Positions 17,060 to 26,892 of a stretch of DNA of 64,000 nt are shown piece after piece; position 1 is the stretch's first letter, and every line of letters begins with the position of its first letter. Under the pieces are notes generated by a model. That model worked only from the letters and a program-made list of their open reading frames with translations. It was not told the origin of the DNA and made no database searches. The stretch lies in contig NZ_JAPEHW010000002.1 in NCBI RefSeq assembly GCF_028875915.1, positions 1 through 64,000 on the forward strand, given 5' to 3'. The stretch comes from Pseudoalteromonas sp. G4. Its GTDB lineage: Bacteria > Pseudomonadota > Gammaproteobacteria > Enterobacterales > Alteromonadaceae. The position numbers and the translations under genes are program-made.

Positions 17060-19465
17060 ATGTTTAAAACTAAATTTGTTAAACAATCATTTCTAGCAAG
17101 TGCTGTGGCACTGGCAATTTCAGGCTGTGGCGCTGACGTAACTACAAGCAACACAGAAAGTGCAGTACAAAATAATGCAATGGCGCCTGGTGCGCCTGGT
17201 AGCAAACCATATTGGGCTTATTCAGGTAAAACAGGCATTGGTACCAGCTACGAAGCATACTTAGATGGCAGCTACAGCGATAAAGCGGCAACAGGTGCCG
17301 TGTCAAAAGTGTGGTTTTCACTAGCGCAAGGCATTATAACTGAAACCATGTTTGGTTTGATTCACCAAGCACAGTTGAAAGAAATGCAATTTGTAGTGAA
17401 AGGTAATAACTTTGTTGCAACAGAGCTAGACGACACCAACTGGCAAATTGATTATCTACAAAAAGATGAACTTGGCAGACCGTTATCACTTGCTTACAAG
17501 CTAACAAATACAGACAAGCAAGGGCGCTTTAAAATTGAAAAGCATATTTTCACAGATAGCAACAACCAAACGTTATTTGTAAAAGTGGCATTAGAGTCAC
17601 TTAAAGGCGAACCACTGTCACTTTATGTTCATGCTAATCCGTATGTAAATAATAACGGTGTAGGTGATAAAGCCATGGTGAAAGATGGTAAACTCGTTGC
17701 GGTTGATGGCGACAACTATCTTACGCTTTCAAGTAAAACCGCATTTGAAAAGGCAAGTGTGGGTTTTTTTGGTACATCTGATCTGATATCACAAATGAAA
17801 TCGGGCGAAACGTTTACCAGTTATTCAACAACCGGTGATAAAACTGGAAATGTGTCGCTAGATGCATTACTTGGCAGTACATCAAGCAAAGCAGAATTTG
17901 ATTTAACACTTTCATTTGGTAAAACCTTGGATGAAAGTATTGCAGCAGCAACATCAAGCCAACAAAAAGGCTACCAAGCGTTACTAACTGAATTTGGTAG
18001 AGACTGGCAGAGTTACTTAGCATCGCTTGACCTTGAAACTTTGAGCTCACAATCTGCTGATAATGGTCGCTTAGCGTATGCCAGTGCCTTAGTGTTAAAA
18101 GCGCAAGAAGATAAAACGCATGCAGGCGGATTGATCGCATCACTGTCAAACCCTTGGGGTGATACCGTACCTGCAATTGAAGGGCATACCGGATACAAAG
18201 CTGTTTGGGTACGCGACTTTTATCAAGTAGCAATGGCATTCTTAGCTATGGGTGATACTGCAACCGCTAAAACCGCATTTGAATACCTAGAAAAAGTACA
18301 AGTAACCGATAAAACACCGGGTAACCAAGGCGATACAGGTTGGTTTTTACAAAAGACCCATGTAGATGGTGAACTAGAGTGGGTAGGCGTGCAGTTAGAC
18401 CAAACTGCTATGCCAATTATGCTTGGCTGGAAGCTTTACCTTGCTGATGTATTAACCAAAGAAGAACTTGTTCACTGGTTTAACAAAATGCTTAAACCTG
18501 CGGCCGATTTTTTAGTGGAAGGTGGCCTTGCTAAAATCCTTTGGAATGACACTGAAATTAAACCGCCATTTACTCAGCAAGAACGTTGGGAAGAGCAAGC
18601 TGGGCATTCGCCATCAACAACAGCTGCGGTGATTGCCGGTCTTATTACTGCAAGTGAAATTGCAAAGCTGGCAGGCGATAATGTCTTGGCCACCAAGTAC
18701 TTAAATGTAGCAAAAGATTACGACGCCAAAGTTGAATCACGCATGTATACCAATAAAAGTACGCTACCGAGTGATGCATCGAATGGCCAGCATTATGTAC
18801 GTATCAGCCAAGATGACGATGCAAACTCAGCCACTATTCTTGGTGATAACAATGGTCGTAAAGGTTTGGTTAAACAAAGCATTTTGGATGGCGGGTTTTT
18901 AGAACTTGTGCGTTATGGTGTAAGGCCTGCTGATGATAAGCATATTATTGATACGCTTGATGAATATGATGCAGATAACTTACCTGAAAATCTAAAAGTT
19001 AAATATAATTTTACCTTTGAAGGTGTAGAGGGCGAGTTCCCAGGTTGGCGCCGTTACGGTAATGATGGCTACGGTGAAGATGAAGTAACAGGCACAAATT
19101 ACGCAGAAGGTGGCAAAAACACACCTGGTCAACGAGGCCGTGTTTGGCCATTCTTTACAGGTGAGCGCGGTCATTACGAAATCGCAAAACTCGCTCAGTT
19201 TGGCGGTTTTGATAAAGCACAGCAGGCTAATTTAGTGCAAACCTATGTGAAGGGCATGGAACAATTTGCCAACGAAGGCTTAATGTTGCCAGAGCAAGTA
19301 TGGGATGGTGTAGGCGTTAACCCTCACAACTATACATTTGGTGAAGGCACGAACTCTGCAACACCTCTTGCATGGACACATGCGGAGTACATTAAGCTAC
19401 TACGCTCAATGTCAGATAAGCAAGTTTGGGATTACTACCCAGTAGTGAAAGAAAAACTAAATTAA
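17060..19465 (+). CDS. Lipoprotein glucoamylase (glucan 1,4-alpha-glucosidase, GH15)
   Basis: An 801-residue GH15 enzyme that releases glucose from chain ends of maltodextrins. From ATG 17060 it has a lipoprotein signal (residues 1-22) with lipobox ISGC, so it is membrane-anchored and periplasmic or surface-exposed. An N-terminal beta domain (about 30-290) precedes the (alpha/alpha)6 catalytic domain. That domain shows YKAVWVRDFYQVAMAF, the general acid in WEEQAGHSPST, and VWPFFTGERGHYE near the C terminus. An in-frame ATG at 17036, just after the permease stop, would lengthen the n-region by eight residues. It is the last gene of the operon and has a strong terminator. Confidence 0.9.
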   Translation: MFKTKFVKQSFLASAVALAISGCGADVTTSNTESAVQNNAMAPGAPGSKPYWAYSGKTGIGTSYEAYLDGSYSDKAATGAVSKVWFSLAQGIITETMFGLIHQAQLKEMQFVVKGNNFVATELDDTNWQIDYLQKDELGRPLSLAYKLTNTDKQGRFKIEKHIFTDSNNQTLFVKVALESLKGEPLSLYVHANPYVNNNGVGDKAMVKDGKLVAVDGDNYLTLSSKTAFEKASVGFFGTSDLISQMKSGETFTSYSTTGDKTGNVSLDALLGSTSSKAEFDLTLSFGKTLDESIAAATSSQQKGYQALLTEFGRDWQSYLASLDLETLSSQSADNGRLAYASALVLKAQEDKTHAGGLIASLSNPWGDTVPAIEGHTGYKAVWVRDFYQVAMAFLAMGDTATAKTAFEYLEKVQVTDKTPGNQGDTGWFLQKTHVDGELEWVGVQLDQTAMPIMLGWKLYLADVLTKEELVHWFNKMLKPAADFLVEGGLAKILWNDTEIKPPFTQQERWEEQAGHSPSTTAAVIAGLITASEIAKLAGDNVLATKYLNVAKDYDAKVESRMYTNKSTLPSDASNGQHYVRISQDDDANSATILGDNNGRKGLVKQSILDGGFLELVRYGVRPADDKHIIDTLDEYDADNLPENLKVKYNFTFEGVEGEFPGWRRYGNDGYGEDEVTGTNYAEGGKNTPGQRGRVWPFFTGERGHYEIAKLAQFGGFDKAQQANLVQTYVKGMEQFANEGLMLPEQVWDGVGVNPHNYTFGEGTNSATPLAWTHAEYIKLLRSMSDKQVWDYYPVVKEKLN

Positions 19466-19490
19466 AAAAGGCGCGTTAAGCGCCTTTTTT
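19464..19490. terminator. Bidirectional terminator between glucoamylase and LacI gene
   Basis: AAAAAAGGCGC and GCGCCTTTTTT pair around GTTAA. The stem begins inside the glucoamylase stop codon and ends inside the stop codon of the convergent LacI gene, so one compact hairpin serves both strands. Confidence 0.9.
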
Positions 19491-20508
19491 ATGCTGAATG
19501 CCTGATAACTAAAGTGGGTTTGAGCTGCGTTTGAACTGGCGGCTCATCTTTTAATTGTGCTAATAAGTTTGCTACTAACATTTCACCAGCAACAGAGGTA
19601 CTCTGGTTTACGGTAGTCAGTGCAGGCTCTGTAAAGCTTGCAATAGGAATATCATCAAAGCCAATTACACTGATATCTTCAGGTACGTTTAAACCTGCTT
19701 CTTTTATAGCACGAATTGCACCAATTGCAATTAAATCGCTCGCAGCGAATATCGCATTGATAGGACGCTTTAAGCTAAGCAATGTTTTGGTTGCGTTATA
19801 GCCAGACTCATCGGTTGAAATGGCATTGATAATTTGGCGCGCATCAACATTTAATCCATGTTTTTGTAAGGTGTCTTTAAAACCATTAAAGCGAGCAAAA
19901 AATTCAGGACTGTGCTCGGAAGCATCACCAATAAATGCGCATTGCGTGCGTTTTTTAGCAACTAAAAACTCAGCTACCTGTTCACCGCCGTAATAATTGT
20001 CGCATGAAATTGATAATTCTGGGCGCGAATCCACATTTGCACCCCAGCAAACAAACTTAGTATTGTTTTGCAGTAAGGTGGCTAAACGTGCTTGATAATC
20101 AATGTAATCGCCGTAACCAAGTAAAATGAGGCCGTCTGCGCGATGACTATCTTCGTATTGTGCTTGCCAATCTTGATCCATTTGTTGGAATGAGACCAGT
20201 AGATCGTAGCCTTGATTAGCGCATGCACGCGTAATTGAACCAAGCATAGATAAAAAGAAAGGATTGATATGTGACTCGTCACTCGTTGGGTCTTCAAAGA
20301 GCAAAAGGGCAATGGTATTACTTTGCTGGGTGCGTAAATTACTGGCGTTTTTATCCACTTTGTAATTGAGCTTTTTGGCAATTTCGAACACTTTCTTTTT
20401 GGTTTCTTCATTTACCAGTGGGCTGTTGCGTAATGCGCGAGACACGGTCGATTGTGATACACCTGCATAGTGTGCGATATCGAACGACGTCGCTTTTGAT
20501 TTGCTCAA
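19489..20508 (-). CDS. LacI-family repressor of the maltodextrin locus
   Basis: A 339-residue regulator. The DNA-binding HTH is at residues 8-30 ([20 protein letters not shown]), and the hinge helix has the usual NAS.LRT residues. A periplasmic-binding-protein-like effector domain fills the rest, with [18 protein letters not shown] near residue 285. Position at the end of the starch operon suggests it senses maltose or a related sugar and controls the two divergent promoters through the ATACGTATGCATT sites. The cognate effector is not visible. Confidence 0.88.
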   Translation of the reverse strand: MSKSKATSFDIAHYAGVSQSTVSRALRNSPLVNEETKKKVFEIAKKLNYKVDKNASNLRTQQSNTIALLLFEDPTSDESHINPFFLSMLGSITRACANQGYDLLVSFQQMDQDWQAQYEDSHRADGLILLGYGDYIDYQARLATLLQNNTKFVCWGANVDSRPELSISCDNYYGGEQVAEFLVAKKRTQCAFIGDASEHSPEFFARFNGFKDTLQKHGLNVDARQIINAISTDESGYNATKTLLSLKRPINAIFAASDLIAIGAIRAIKEAGLNVPEDISVIGFDDIPIASFTEPALTTVNQSTSVAGEMLVANLLAQLKDEPPVQTQLKPTLVIRHSA

Positions 20509-20595
20509 CTCAACACCTTTTTAAATATAAATGCGTAATTAGCAGGTATTTTAGCCATAAATTTGATAAAAAAACTAACTTTATGTATACAGATA

Positions 20596-20625
20596 TTGAA
20601 TTTAATCTGACACCGGTGTCATAAT
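20596..20625 (+). promoter_or_regulatory. Predicted sigma-70 promoter of glk
   Basis: TTGAAT at 20596-20601 and CATAAT at 20620-20625 are separated by 18 bases. The TGACACCGGTGTCA palindrome fills most of the spacer and overlaps the -10 element, a layout that would give direct repression. Transcription would begin near 20632, leaving a leader of about 127 bases. Confidence 0.55.
20608..20621. promoter_or_regulatory. LacI-type operator at the glk promoter
   Basis: TGACACCGGTGTCA, a perfect 14-base palindrome with the central CG typical of LacI-family operators. Identical copies lie at 22934 and 22967 in front of edd. The best candidate binder is the LacI protein encoded just after glk. Confidence 0.8.
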
Positions 20626-20758
20626 TAGCAAACTAACCGGAGTCAATTGGGTTTGTTGCCAATTTATTTTGATGTCTGTAGCAGGGCACAAATAAACCGC
20701 TAACGAGTTGCACATTCTGCACTTAAAAAACTTAGCCAATTCAATTGAGAGATTTTAT

Positions 20759-21724
20759 ATGTTTGAGCCTATTTTAGTTGCAGATGTTGGTGGTACAAAT
20801 GCCCGTTTCGCTTTGGTGAGCGCATTTGATAAAGAAACCAAACAGATTACATTTGACCACATTAAAAAACTGTCGAGTTTAGAATTTGATAGTTTTGCTG
20901 ATGTATTAGCTGCTTATGTTACCACGTTAGATGCCGTGCCAAAAAAAGCGTGTTTTGCGGTGGCAGGGCCACGAAAGGAAGATACCGTCTTTTTAACTAA
21001 TTTAGGTTGGCAATTTAATGTTAACGACATTAAAAACGCCTTTGGTTTTGAAGAGTTTAAAGTCATTAATGACTTTGCTGCGTTTGCAGAAGCCGCGCCA
21101 TACATTAATAACGATGACAACTTAGTTGTAAAACAAGGTTCTGCACATAGCGATGGTAATATCGCGGTAATTGGTCCAGGTACAGGTTTTGGTGCTGCAG
21201 CCTTTGTGAAAGGTGAAAAGGGTAATGTTGTTCTCAGCTGTGAAGCAGGGCACATCAGTTTAGCGGCTTGTAATGCGCTAGAACGCGACTTAATTGCGGC
21301 GCTGAGCGAAGACTTTGACCATGTATCAATTGAGCATGTGTTTTCAGGTCAAGGCATTGAAAACCTATATCGTGCAATGGCAAAAGTGCATAATACCAAT
21401 GCCAAAGAGTATGATGCCCCAACCATTACCCAACTTGCACTTGCAAATGACGATGACATTTGTGTAAAAACATTAACCCAATTTTGTGACTGGATTGGTG
21501 CAGTAGCAGGGGATTTAAGCCTGACCTTTAATGCCACAGGTGGTGTTTATATAGGTGGTGGTATTTTACCGCGTTTTCAAGATAAGCTACTGGCCAGTGA
21601 ATTTGCCCAACGATTTGTTGCAAAAGGAAAAATGCAACATATCGTGGAAGATATTCCAGTCATTTTAATTACCCAAGACAACATCCCATTACTTGGCGCT
21701 GCTGCCAGTTTGGAAGCGAATTAA
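20759..21724 (+). CDS. glk: Glucokinase
   Basis: A 321-residue cytoplasmic kinase making glucose 6-phosphate from glucose and ATP. It has the ATP phosphate loop DVGGTNARFAL (9-19), the catalytic Asn-Asp in VINDFAAFA (104-105), GPGTGFG (140-145), and CEAGH near 163, as in E. coli Glk. ATG 20759 is chosen because GAGAG lies upstream and the protein then begins MFEPILVADVGGT; an upstream TTG at 20708 adds 17 poor residues. A LacI gene follows after 15 bases in the same operon. Glucose from the alpha-glucosidase and glucoamylase would be its substrate. Confidence 0.95.
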   Translation: MFEPILVADVGGTNARFALVSAFDKETKQITFDHIKKLSSLEFDSFADVLAAYVTTLDAVPKKACFAVAGPRKEDTVFLTNLGWQFNVNDIKNAFGFEEFKVINDFAAFAEAAPYINNDDNLVVKQGSAHSDGNIAVIGPGTGFGAAAFVKGEKGNVVLSCEAGHISLAACNALERDLIAALSEDFDHVSIEHVFSGQGIENLYRAMAKVHNTNAKEYDAPTITQLALANDDDICVKTLTQFCDWIGAVAGDLSLTFNATGGVYIGGGILPRFQDKLLASEFAQRFVAKGKMQHIVEDIPVILITQDNIPLLGAAASLEAN

Positions 21725-21739
21725 TAACTAGAGAACTAT

Positions 21740-22756
21740 ATGGAAAAAGTGACGATAAACAGTGTGGCTAAGCATGCCGGGGTATCGAAAAAAACGGTAT
21801 CACGGGTGCTAAATAATGAGCCCAATGTGTCTGATGCTACGCGTGAAAAAGTACAACAGGCATTTAAAGAGCTAAATTATCGTCCTAACCCCATTGCACG
21901 TGGCCTTGCACATAATCGAAGTTTTATTATTGGCTGTTTATACGACAATCCATCAAAAAGTTATATAACTCGCGTACAGTCGGGCGCACTAGAAGCTTGC
22001 CAAGAACGCAACTACAACTTACTGATCCACCCGTGTGAATTACGTGGTGAGCCGCTGATTGATAATATTGAAACCTTGATCAGCACCTCGCGCTTAGATG
22101 GCCTTGTACTGACTCCGCCATTTTCTGATAACAAAGAGCTCGTAGACTATCTTAAATTTCGTAATGTCCCCTATGCACGTGTTGCACCAGTAACACTTGA
22201 TGATGAGTCAATCTCTATTAAAAGTAACGACACGCAAGCGGCTTACGATATTACCAAGTTGTTATTATCGCTTGGTCACAAAGAAATTGCGTTTATCAAA
22301 GGTCACCCAGATCACAGTGCCACAGAAGCCCGTTTTGACGGCTATGTAAAAGCGTTGGGTGAAGAGGGCATTGCACTTAAAACAGAATTTGTTGCAGAAG
22401 GTAACTTCAGTTATCACTCAGGTGAAGACAGTGCACGTAAAATTCTTGAATCGGCTGCTCGCCCAAGTGCTGTGTTTGCATCAAATGATTACATGGCTGC
22501 AGCGGTATTAAAAGTCGCATCACAAATGTCTTTAAAAGTACCAGACGAGCTATCGATAGTTGGTTTTGATAATGCACCTATTGCACGTCATATTTGGCCT
22601 GGGCTAACAACCATTGCACAACCGGTAGAAGACATGACGTTTAGAGCTGTGACATTGCTTATTGACAGCATTAATGCCACAGAAATTGAGAACATGGTAG
22701 AGATTTTTGCGGGTAAATTAATTGAAAGGCAATCAACAGCCCAATTTAGTCATTAA
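21740..22756 (+). CDS. LacI-family repressor of glucose catabolism
   Basis: A 338-residue regulator with an HTH at residues 5-25 (INSVAKHAGVSKKTVSRVLN), hinge region YRPNPIARGLA, and a sugar-binding effector domain ending with VGFDNAPIARHIWPGLTTI. It is co-transcribed with glk and lies just before edd-eda-gap. Perfect palindromes at both promoters make it the likely glucose (or glucose-6-phosphate type) responsive repressor of both operons, including its own. Effector and site specificity are inferred from position. Confidence 0.9.
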   Translation: MEKVTINSVAKHAGVSKKTVSRVLNNEPNVSDATREKVQQAFKELNYRPNPIARGLAHNRSFIIGCLYDNPSKSYITRVQSGALEACQERNYNLLIHPCELRGEPLIDNIETLISTSRLDGLVLTPPFSDNKELVDYLKFRNVPYARVAPVTLDDESISIKSNDTQAAYDITKLLLSLGHKEIAFIKGHPDHSATEARFDGYVKALGEEGIALKTEFVAEGNFSYHSGEDSARKILESAARPSAVFASNDYMAAAVLKVASQMSLKVPDELSIVGFDNAPIARHIWPGLTTIAQPVEDMTFRAVTLLIDSINATEIENMVEIFAGKLIERQSTAQFSH

Positions 22757-22777
22757 TCTACCTCACTCATTTATTAT

Positions 22778-22806
22778 AAAACGCAGCTAAGTTGGCTGCG
22801 TTTTTT
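22778..22806 (+). terminator. Intrinsic terminator of the glk-lacI operon
   Basis: AAAACGCAGC and GCTGCGTTTT pair around a seven-base loop and are followed by further T residues. Confidence 0.88.
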
Positions 22807-22932
22807 ATTTCCATTTCTTATAAATTATTTCGTTTTTGTCATTCAATTGTCACTTCAAGGCGTTTTGCTAATAAAAATTCAAGATCAATGATCAAAAATG
22901 AGCAAATTTCAGGAAAAGCGCTAAAATTAATG

Positions 22933-22980
22933 TTGACACCGGTGTCATGTATCGGTTTTAATAATGTGACACCGGTGTCA
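22933..22980 (+). promoter_or_regulatory. edd promoter with paired LacI-type operators
   Basis: TTGACA (22933-22938) and TTTAAT (22957-22962), 18 bases apart, form a good sigma-70 promoter. Operator 1, TGACACCGGTGTCA at 22934-22947, overlaps the -35 hexamer. An identical operator 2 at 22967-22980 covers the expected start point near 22969. Their centres are 33 bases apart, about three helical turns, so two bound dimers would lie on the same DNA face. Confidence 0.75.
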
Positions 22981-23036
22981 TAGAGTGGTTGTGAGAGACA
23001 CTCGATATCGGACCTTTGAACGGGTAGACAAAGACG

Positions 23037-23086
23037 CTCGGTACTTAGACTAGTAGGAGTCTCTAATTTAAGTACTGAGCCTTTTT
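23037..23086 (+). promoter_or_regulatory. Stem-loop with T tract in the edd leader
   Basis: CTCGGTACTTA (23037-23047) pairs with TAAGTACTGAG (23069-23079) in an 11-bp stem with one G-U pair. Inside it GACT (23048-23051) pairs with AGTC (23058-23061). The stem is followed by CCTTTTT. It lies 16 bases before the edd start, inside the transcript. It could be an attenuator or the 3' end of a short leader RNA. The rest of the 346-base gap between the LacI gene and edd holds the terminator and promoter listed separately and no gene. Confidence 0.6.
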
Positions 23087-23102
23087 CCCTAAATCTTTAT
23101 GA

Positions 23103-24977
23103 ATGAGTGCGAAAATGCTACACCCAAGAATCCAAGAAGTTACCAATCGAATTATTGAACGCAGCAAATCAACACGCCAAGCCTATATTGCCCGTATGGA
23201 CGCAGCTAAATCTAAAGAGCGTGTACGCGCTGGTTTAGGTTGTGGCAACCTTGCTCACGTAATGGCTGCATGTTCAAGTTCAGAAAAAGCACTACTAACT
23301 AAAGACGAACAACCTAACCTCGGTATTATCAATTCATACAACGACATGCTTTCAGCGCATGTGCCTTACAAAGAATACCCAGATTTAATTAAAAAGGTTG
23401 CAACCAAATTTAATGCCACTGCACAAGTTGCCGGTGGTGTACCAGCTATGTGTGATGGTGTAACGCAAGGCCGTGACGGCATGGAGCTTTCACTTTTTTC
23501 CCGTGATGTGATTGCAATGTCTACGGCTGTTTCACTGTCGCACGATGTTTTTGACGGCGTTTTCTGCCTTGGCCTGTGTGACAAAATTGTCCCAGGGCTT
23601 GTAATCGGTTCATTATCTTTCGGTCATTTACCGATTTTCTTCTTACCTGCAGGCCCAATGCCATCAGGTATTCCAAATAAAGAAAAAGCACGTATTCGCC
23701 AAAAGTTCGCACAAGGCTTAGTTGGCCGCGAAGAGTTACTTGCAGCGGAAAGCGCGTCTTACCACAGTGCGGGTACCTGTACTTTCTATGGTACGGCAAA
23801 CTCAAACCAAATGTTGATGGAAATTATGGGCTTACACTTACCTGGTAGCTCATTTGTAAATCCATATACTGAATTACGTGATGGTTTAACGGTTAATGCG
23901 GTTGAACTTATGCTTAACCAATTAATTAGCACGAAAGATGCAAACCCAATTGGCGAGATTGTAAGTGAAAAAACCATTGTAAATGGTTTAGTGGGCTTAC
24001 TTGCAACAGGTGGTTCAACGAACCATGCGATTCACTTAGTGGCAATGGCAAAAGCAGCTGGCGTAGAAATTACGTGGAAAGACATGTCTGATATTTCAGA
24101 AGTAGTGCCACTACTTGCGCGTGTTTACCCGAACGGTTCTGCCGATGTTAACCACTTCCATGCAGCAGGTGGTTTACCGTTCTTAGTGAAAGAACTGCTA
24201 AAAGGTGGCTTCTTACACGAAGACGTGAAAACTATTGTTGGTAACAGCCTAAACGATTACACCAAAGAGCCTGTGATTGATACCTCTGTTATTGCAACTA
24301 ACAACCAAATTGCAGCGAAAGTAAAATGGCAAGATTGCCCTGAAAATTCGCACGATGAAGATGTACTTCGTCCAATTGAGAATCCATTTAACCCACAAGG
24401 CGGCTTACAGTTGCTAACGGGTAACTTAGGTCATGCAGTTATTAAAGTGTCTGCGGTACAAGAGCAACACCAAGTTGTAACTGCGCCTGCAAAAGTATTT
24501 AACTCGCAAGCTGGATTACAAGATGCGTTTGCTCGCGGCGAGTTGGAAACCGATTTTATTGCGGTGATTAAAGAGCAAGGCCCGAAAGCGAAAGGCATGC
24601 CAGAGCTACACAAGCTAACGCCAATTATGGCAACGCTGCAAGACAAAGGCTTTAAAGTCGCAATTGTAACTGATGGTCGTATGTCGGGTGCTTCAGGAAA
24701 AGTACCAGCTGCAATTCACCTTGCACCAGAAGCGGTAGAAGGTGGCTTTATTGCCAAAATCCGTGAAGGCGATGTGGTGACACTTGATGCTCCAAAAGGT
24801 GTATTAAAAGTGCATGTTTCGGACGAAGAGCTGGCAAAGCGTGAACTTGAAATTAGCGAGCAGGTGCAAACCTATGGTACTGGCCGCGAATTATTTGAAG
24901 GCATTCGTCAAACAGTATCAAGCGCTGATTTAGGTGCAAGTGCATTTGGTCTTATTTATCCAAATACAAACCACTAA
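23103..24977 (+). CDS. edd: 6-phosphogluconate dehydratase
   Basis: A 624-residue Fe-S enzyme of the IlvD/Edd family converting 6-phosphogluconate to KDPG in the cytoplasm. It is collinear with E. coli Edd: [10 protein letters not shown] at the N-terminus, YNDMLSAH, cluster cysteines in [10 protein letters not shown] and LCDKIVPG, then [10 protein letters not shown] and the C-terminal [18 protein letters not shown] 23103 has a weak ribosome binding site, and ATG 23115 would give a length closer to E. coli. It heads the edd-eda-gap operon. Confidence 0.96.
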   Translation: MSAKMLHPRIQEVTNRIIERSKSTRQAYIARMDAAKSKERVRAGLGCGNLAHVMAACSSSEKALLTKDEQPNLGIINSYNDMLSAHVPYKEYPDLIKKVATKFNATAQVAGGVPAMCDGVTQGRDGMELSLFSRDVIAMSTAVSLSHDVFDGVFCLGLCDKIVPGLVIGSLSFGHLPIFFLPAGPMPSGIPNKEKARIRQKFAQGLVGREELLAAESASYHSAGTCTFYGTANSNQMLMEIMGLHLPGSSFVNPYTELRDGLTVNAVELMLNQLISTKDANPIGEIVSEKTIVNGLVGLLATGGSTNHAIHLVAMAKAAGVEITWKDMSDISEVVPLLARVYPNGSADVNHFHAAGGLPFLVKELLKGGFLHEDVKTIVGNSLNDYTKEPVIDTSVIATNNQIAAKVKWQDCPENSHDEDVLRPIENPFNPQGGLQLLTGNLGHAVIKVSAVQEQHQVVTAPAKVFNSQAGLQDAFARGELETDFIAVIKEQGPKAKGMPELHKLTPIMATLQDKGFKVAIVTDGRMSGASGKVPAAIHLAPEAVEGGFIAKIREGDVVTLDAPKGVLKVHVSDEELAKRELEISEQVQTYGTGRELFEGIRQTVSSADLGASAFGLIYPNTNH

Positions 24978-24989
24978 CAGGAAGTAAAA

Positions 24990-25619
24990 ATGAGTATTGA
25001 AAAAATTCTTCAAGCAGCACCGGTTGTCCCTGTTGTTGTAATTAATGACCTAGAAGACGCAGTACCTTTAGCAACTGCTCTTTATAACGGTGGTTTACGT
25101 GCACTTGAAATCACACTGCGTACACCTGTTGCAGTTGAAGCAATTAAACAAATTAAACAAGCACTGCCAGATGCATACGTAGGTACTGGCACTGTAATTG
25201 ATAAAGCAACATTTAACGCATCAATCGAAGCGGGCGCTGATTTTATGGTGAGCCCAGGTGTTAACGATGAACTGTTAGCACTTGCAAGTGAGACAGATGT
25301 ACCATTTTTACCTGGTGCAGCTACGCCTAGCGAAGTAATGCAACTTGCAGCAAAAGGCTTTAAGTTCTTAAAGTTTTTCCCAGCTGAAGCTGCTGGCGGC
25401 GTACCAATGCTTAAATCAATTTTTGGTCCATTACCACAAGTTAAGTTTTGCCCAACTGGCGGTGTAAGCCTTGCCAGTGCGCCAAACTATTTAGCACTAC
25501 CAAATGTGGTATGTGTAGGTGGTACTTGGATGTTAGATAAAGAATTAATCGCAAATAAAGACTGGCAAGCAATTGAAGAGTTAGCGCGCCAAGCAAGTAA
25601 AGTGAACAAGGGTGAATAA
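24990..25619 (+). CDS. eda: KDPG aldolase
   Basis: A 209-residue class I aldolase that splits 2-keto-3-deoxy-6-phosphogluconate into pyruvate and glyceraldehyde 3-phosphate. The catalytic Glu40 lies in ALEITLRT, and the Schiff-base Lys128 in KFLKFFPAE. The phosphate-binding region is CPTGGVS. It begins 12 bases after edd with AGGAAG in good position. Length is normal for the family. Confidence 0.96.
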   Translation: MSIEKILQAAPVVPVVVINDLEDAVPLATALYNGGLRALEITLRTPVAVEAIKQIKQALPDAYVGTGTVIDKATFNASIEAGADFMVSPGVNDELLALASETDVPFLPGAATPSEVMQLAAKGFKFLKFFPAEAAGGVPMLKSIFGPLPQVKFCPTGGVSLASAPNYLALPNVVCVGGTWMLDKELIANKDWQAIEELARQASKVNKGE

Positions 25620-25620
25620 G

Positions 25621-26625
25621 ATGATCAGAGTAGCAATTAACGGTTATGGCCGTATTGGACGCAACGTTTTACGTGCGCTTTATGAATCAAATCGCGAGCA
25701 AGAAATTAAAATTGTAGCAATTAACGATTTAGCACCAGCAAACGTAAATGCACATTTAACTCAGTACGATTCAGTACACGGCATTTTTGGCAAAAAAGTA
25801 ACACTTGCTGAAAACACACTTATCATTGATAACGATGAAATTGCACTTGTGCAAGAGCGTGACCCAGCAAACCTACCGTGGGCTGACTTAGCGGTTGATA
25901 TCGTTTTAGAGTGTACAGGTCTATTCACATCTCGTGATGCAGCGGCGAAACACATTGAAGCAGGCGCAAAACGTGTAATCGTTTCTGCACCTGGTACAGA
26001 TATGGATGCAACGGTTGTTCACGGTGTTAACTCTGATGTACTAAATGCTGACAGCATTATTATTTCAAATGCATCATGTACAACAAACTGTTTAGCGCCA
26101 GTTGCTAAAGCGCTTAACGATACAATTGGTATTGAGCAAGGTAGCATGACAACTATCCATGCATACACTAACGACCAAAATCTATCAGATGTTTACCACA
26201 GCGACTTATACCGTGCACGTAGTGCAACACAAAGCATGATCCCAACAAAAACGGGCGCAGCTAAAGCAGTAGGTTTAGTATTACCAGAATTAGCAGGTAA
26301 ATTAGACGGTATGGCGGTGCGCGTACCAACAATTAACGTATCACTCGTTGATTTAACGTTTATTGCTAAGCGCGACACTACAGCGGAAGAAGTAAACGCA
26401 GCTGTTAAAGCAGCAGCAGAAGGTGCAATGGCAGAAGTACTTGAGTACAACGAAGCGCCGCTTGTATCAATTGATTTTAACCACAACCCTGCATCATCAG
26501 TATTTGATGCAACACAAACAAAGGTTGATGGTAAGCTAGTTAAAGTAATGGCTTGGTATGACAACGAATGGGGTTTTTCAAACCGCATGCTAGACCAAGT
26601 AGCTGCATTAGGTAAGTTTTTATAA
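25621..26625 (+). CDS. gap: Glyceraldehyde-3-phosphate dehydrogenase, type I
   Basis: A 334-residue NAD-dependent enzyme oxidising glyceraldehyde 3-phosphate. The Rossmann motif [10 protein letters not shown] is at residues 6-15, catalytic Cys153 in SNASCTTNC, and His180 in TTIHAYT. ATG 25621 is used because AAGGG precedes it and [10 protein letters not shown] is the normal start; a GTG three codons upstream overlaps eda. Being third in the edd-eda operon, it serves the triose phosphate made by Eda, as in several Alteromonadales. A second gap elsewhere in the genome is likely but unseen. Confidence 0.96.
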   Translation: MIRVAINGYGRIGRNVLRALYESNREQEIKIVAINDLAPANVNAHLTQYDSVHGIFGKKVTLAENTLIIDNDEIALVQERDPANLPWADLAVDIVLECTGLFTSRDAAAKHIEAGAKRVIVSAPGTDMDATVVHGVNSDVLNADSIIISNASCTTNCLAPVAKALNDTIGIEQGSMTTIHAYTNDQNLSDVYHSDLYRARSATQSMIPTKTGAAKAVGLVLPELAGKLDGMAVRVPTINVSLVDLTFIAKRDTTAEEVNAAVKAAAEGAMAEVLEYNEAPLVSIDFNHNPASSVFDATQTKVDGKLVKVMAWYDNEWGFSNRMLDQVAALGKFL

Positions 26626-26646
26626 TTTACCAAACCGACTAAGATA

Positions 26647-26672
26647 AAACGGCTGCTTTTGCAGCCGTTTTT
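26647..26672 (+). terminator. Intrinsic terminator of edd-eda-gap
   Basis: AAACGGCTGC and GCAGCCGTTT pair around TTTT with a T-rich tail. Confidence 0.9.
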
Positions 26673-26892
26673 GTTTGTGCCGATGGATTTAGCTAAAACA
26701 ATTTAATAGTGTTCCAAGCTATAGTTGTTGGGTGTTTTTGCCGATAAGATAACGTAATTTAAAAACTGTAGTTTTACTTAGTTTAGGTCAACAGACCCTA
26801 AAATTAATTTAATATTGTTGTAACAAGATGAAGGTGACTGAAATGCCAAAATTAGTTACTATTCGCAGGTTAACATTAACAAGGAGTTGTGA

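Noticed and set aside
17814..18239. A 141-codon open frame antisense to the glucoamylase
   Set aside because: It lies wholly within a well-conserved GH15 gene and has no recognisable protein features.
22807..23102. HexR site in front of edd
   Set aside because: No TGTAATTAAATTACA-like palindrome is present; the perfect LacI-type operators explain the control better.
26193..26633. A 146-codon open frame antisense to gap
   Set aside because: Long antisense frames are common over gap because of its codon bias; the product is Ser/Ala-rich and unlike any family.
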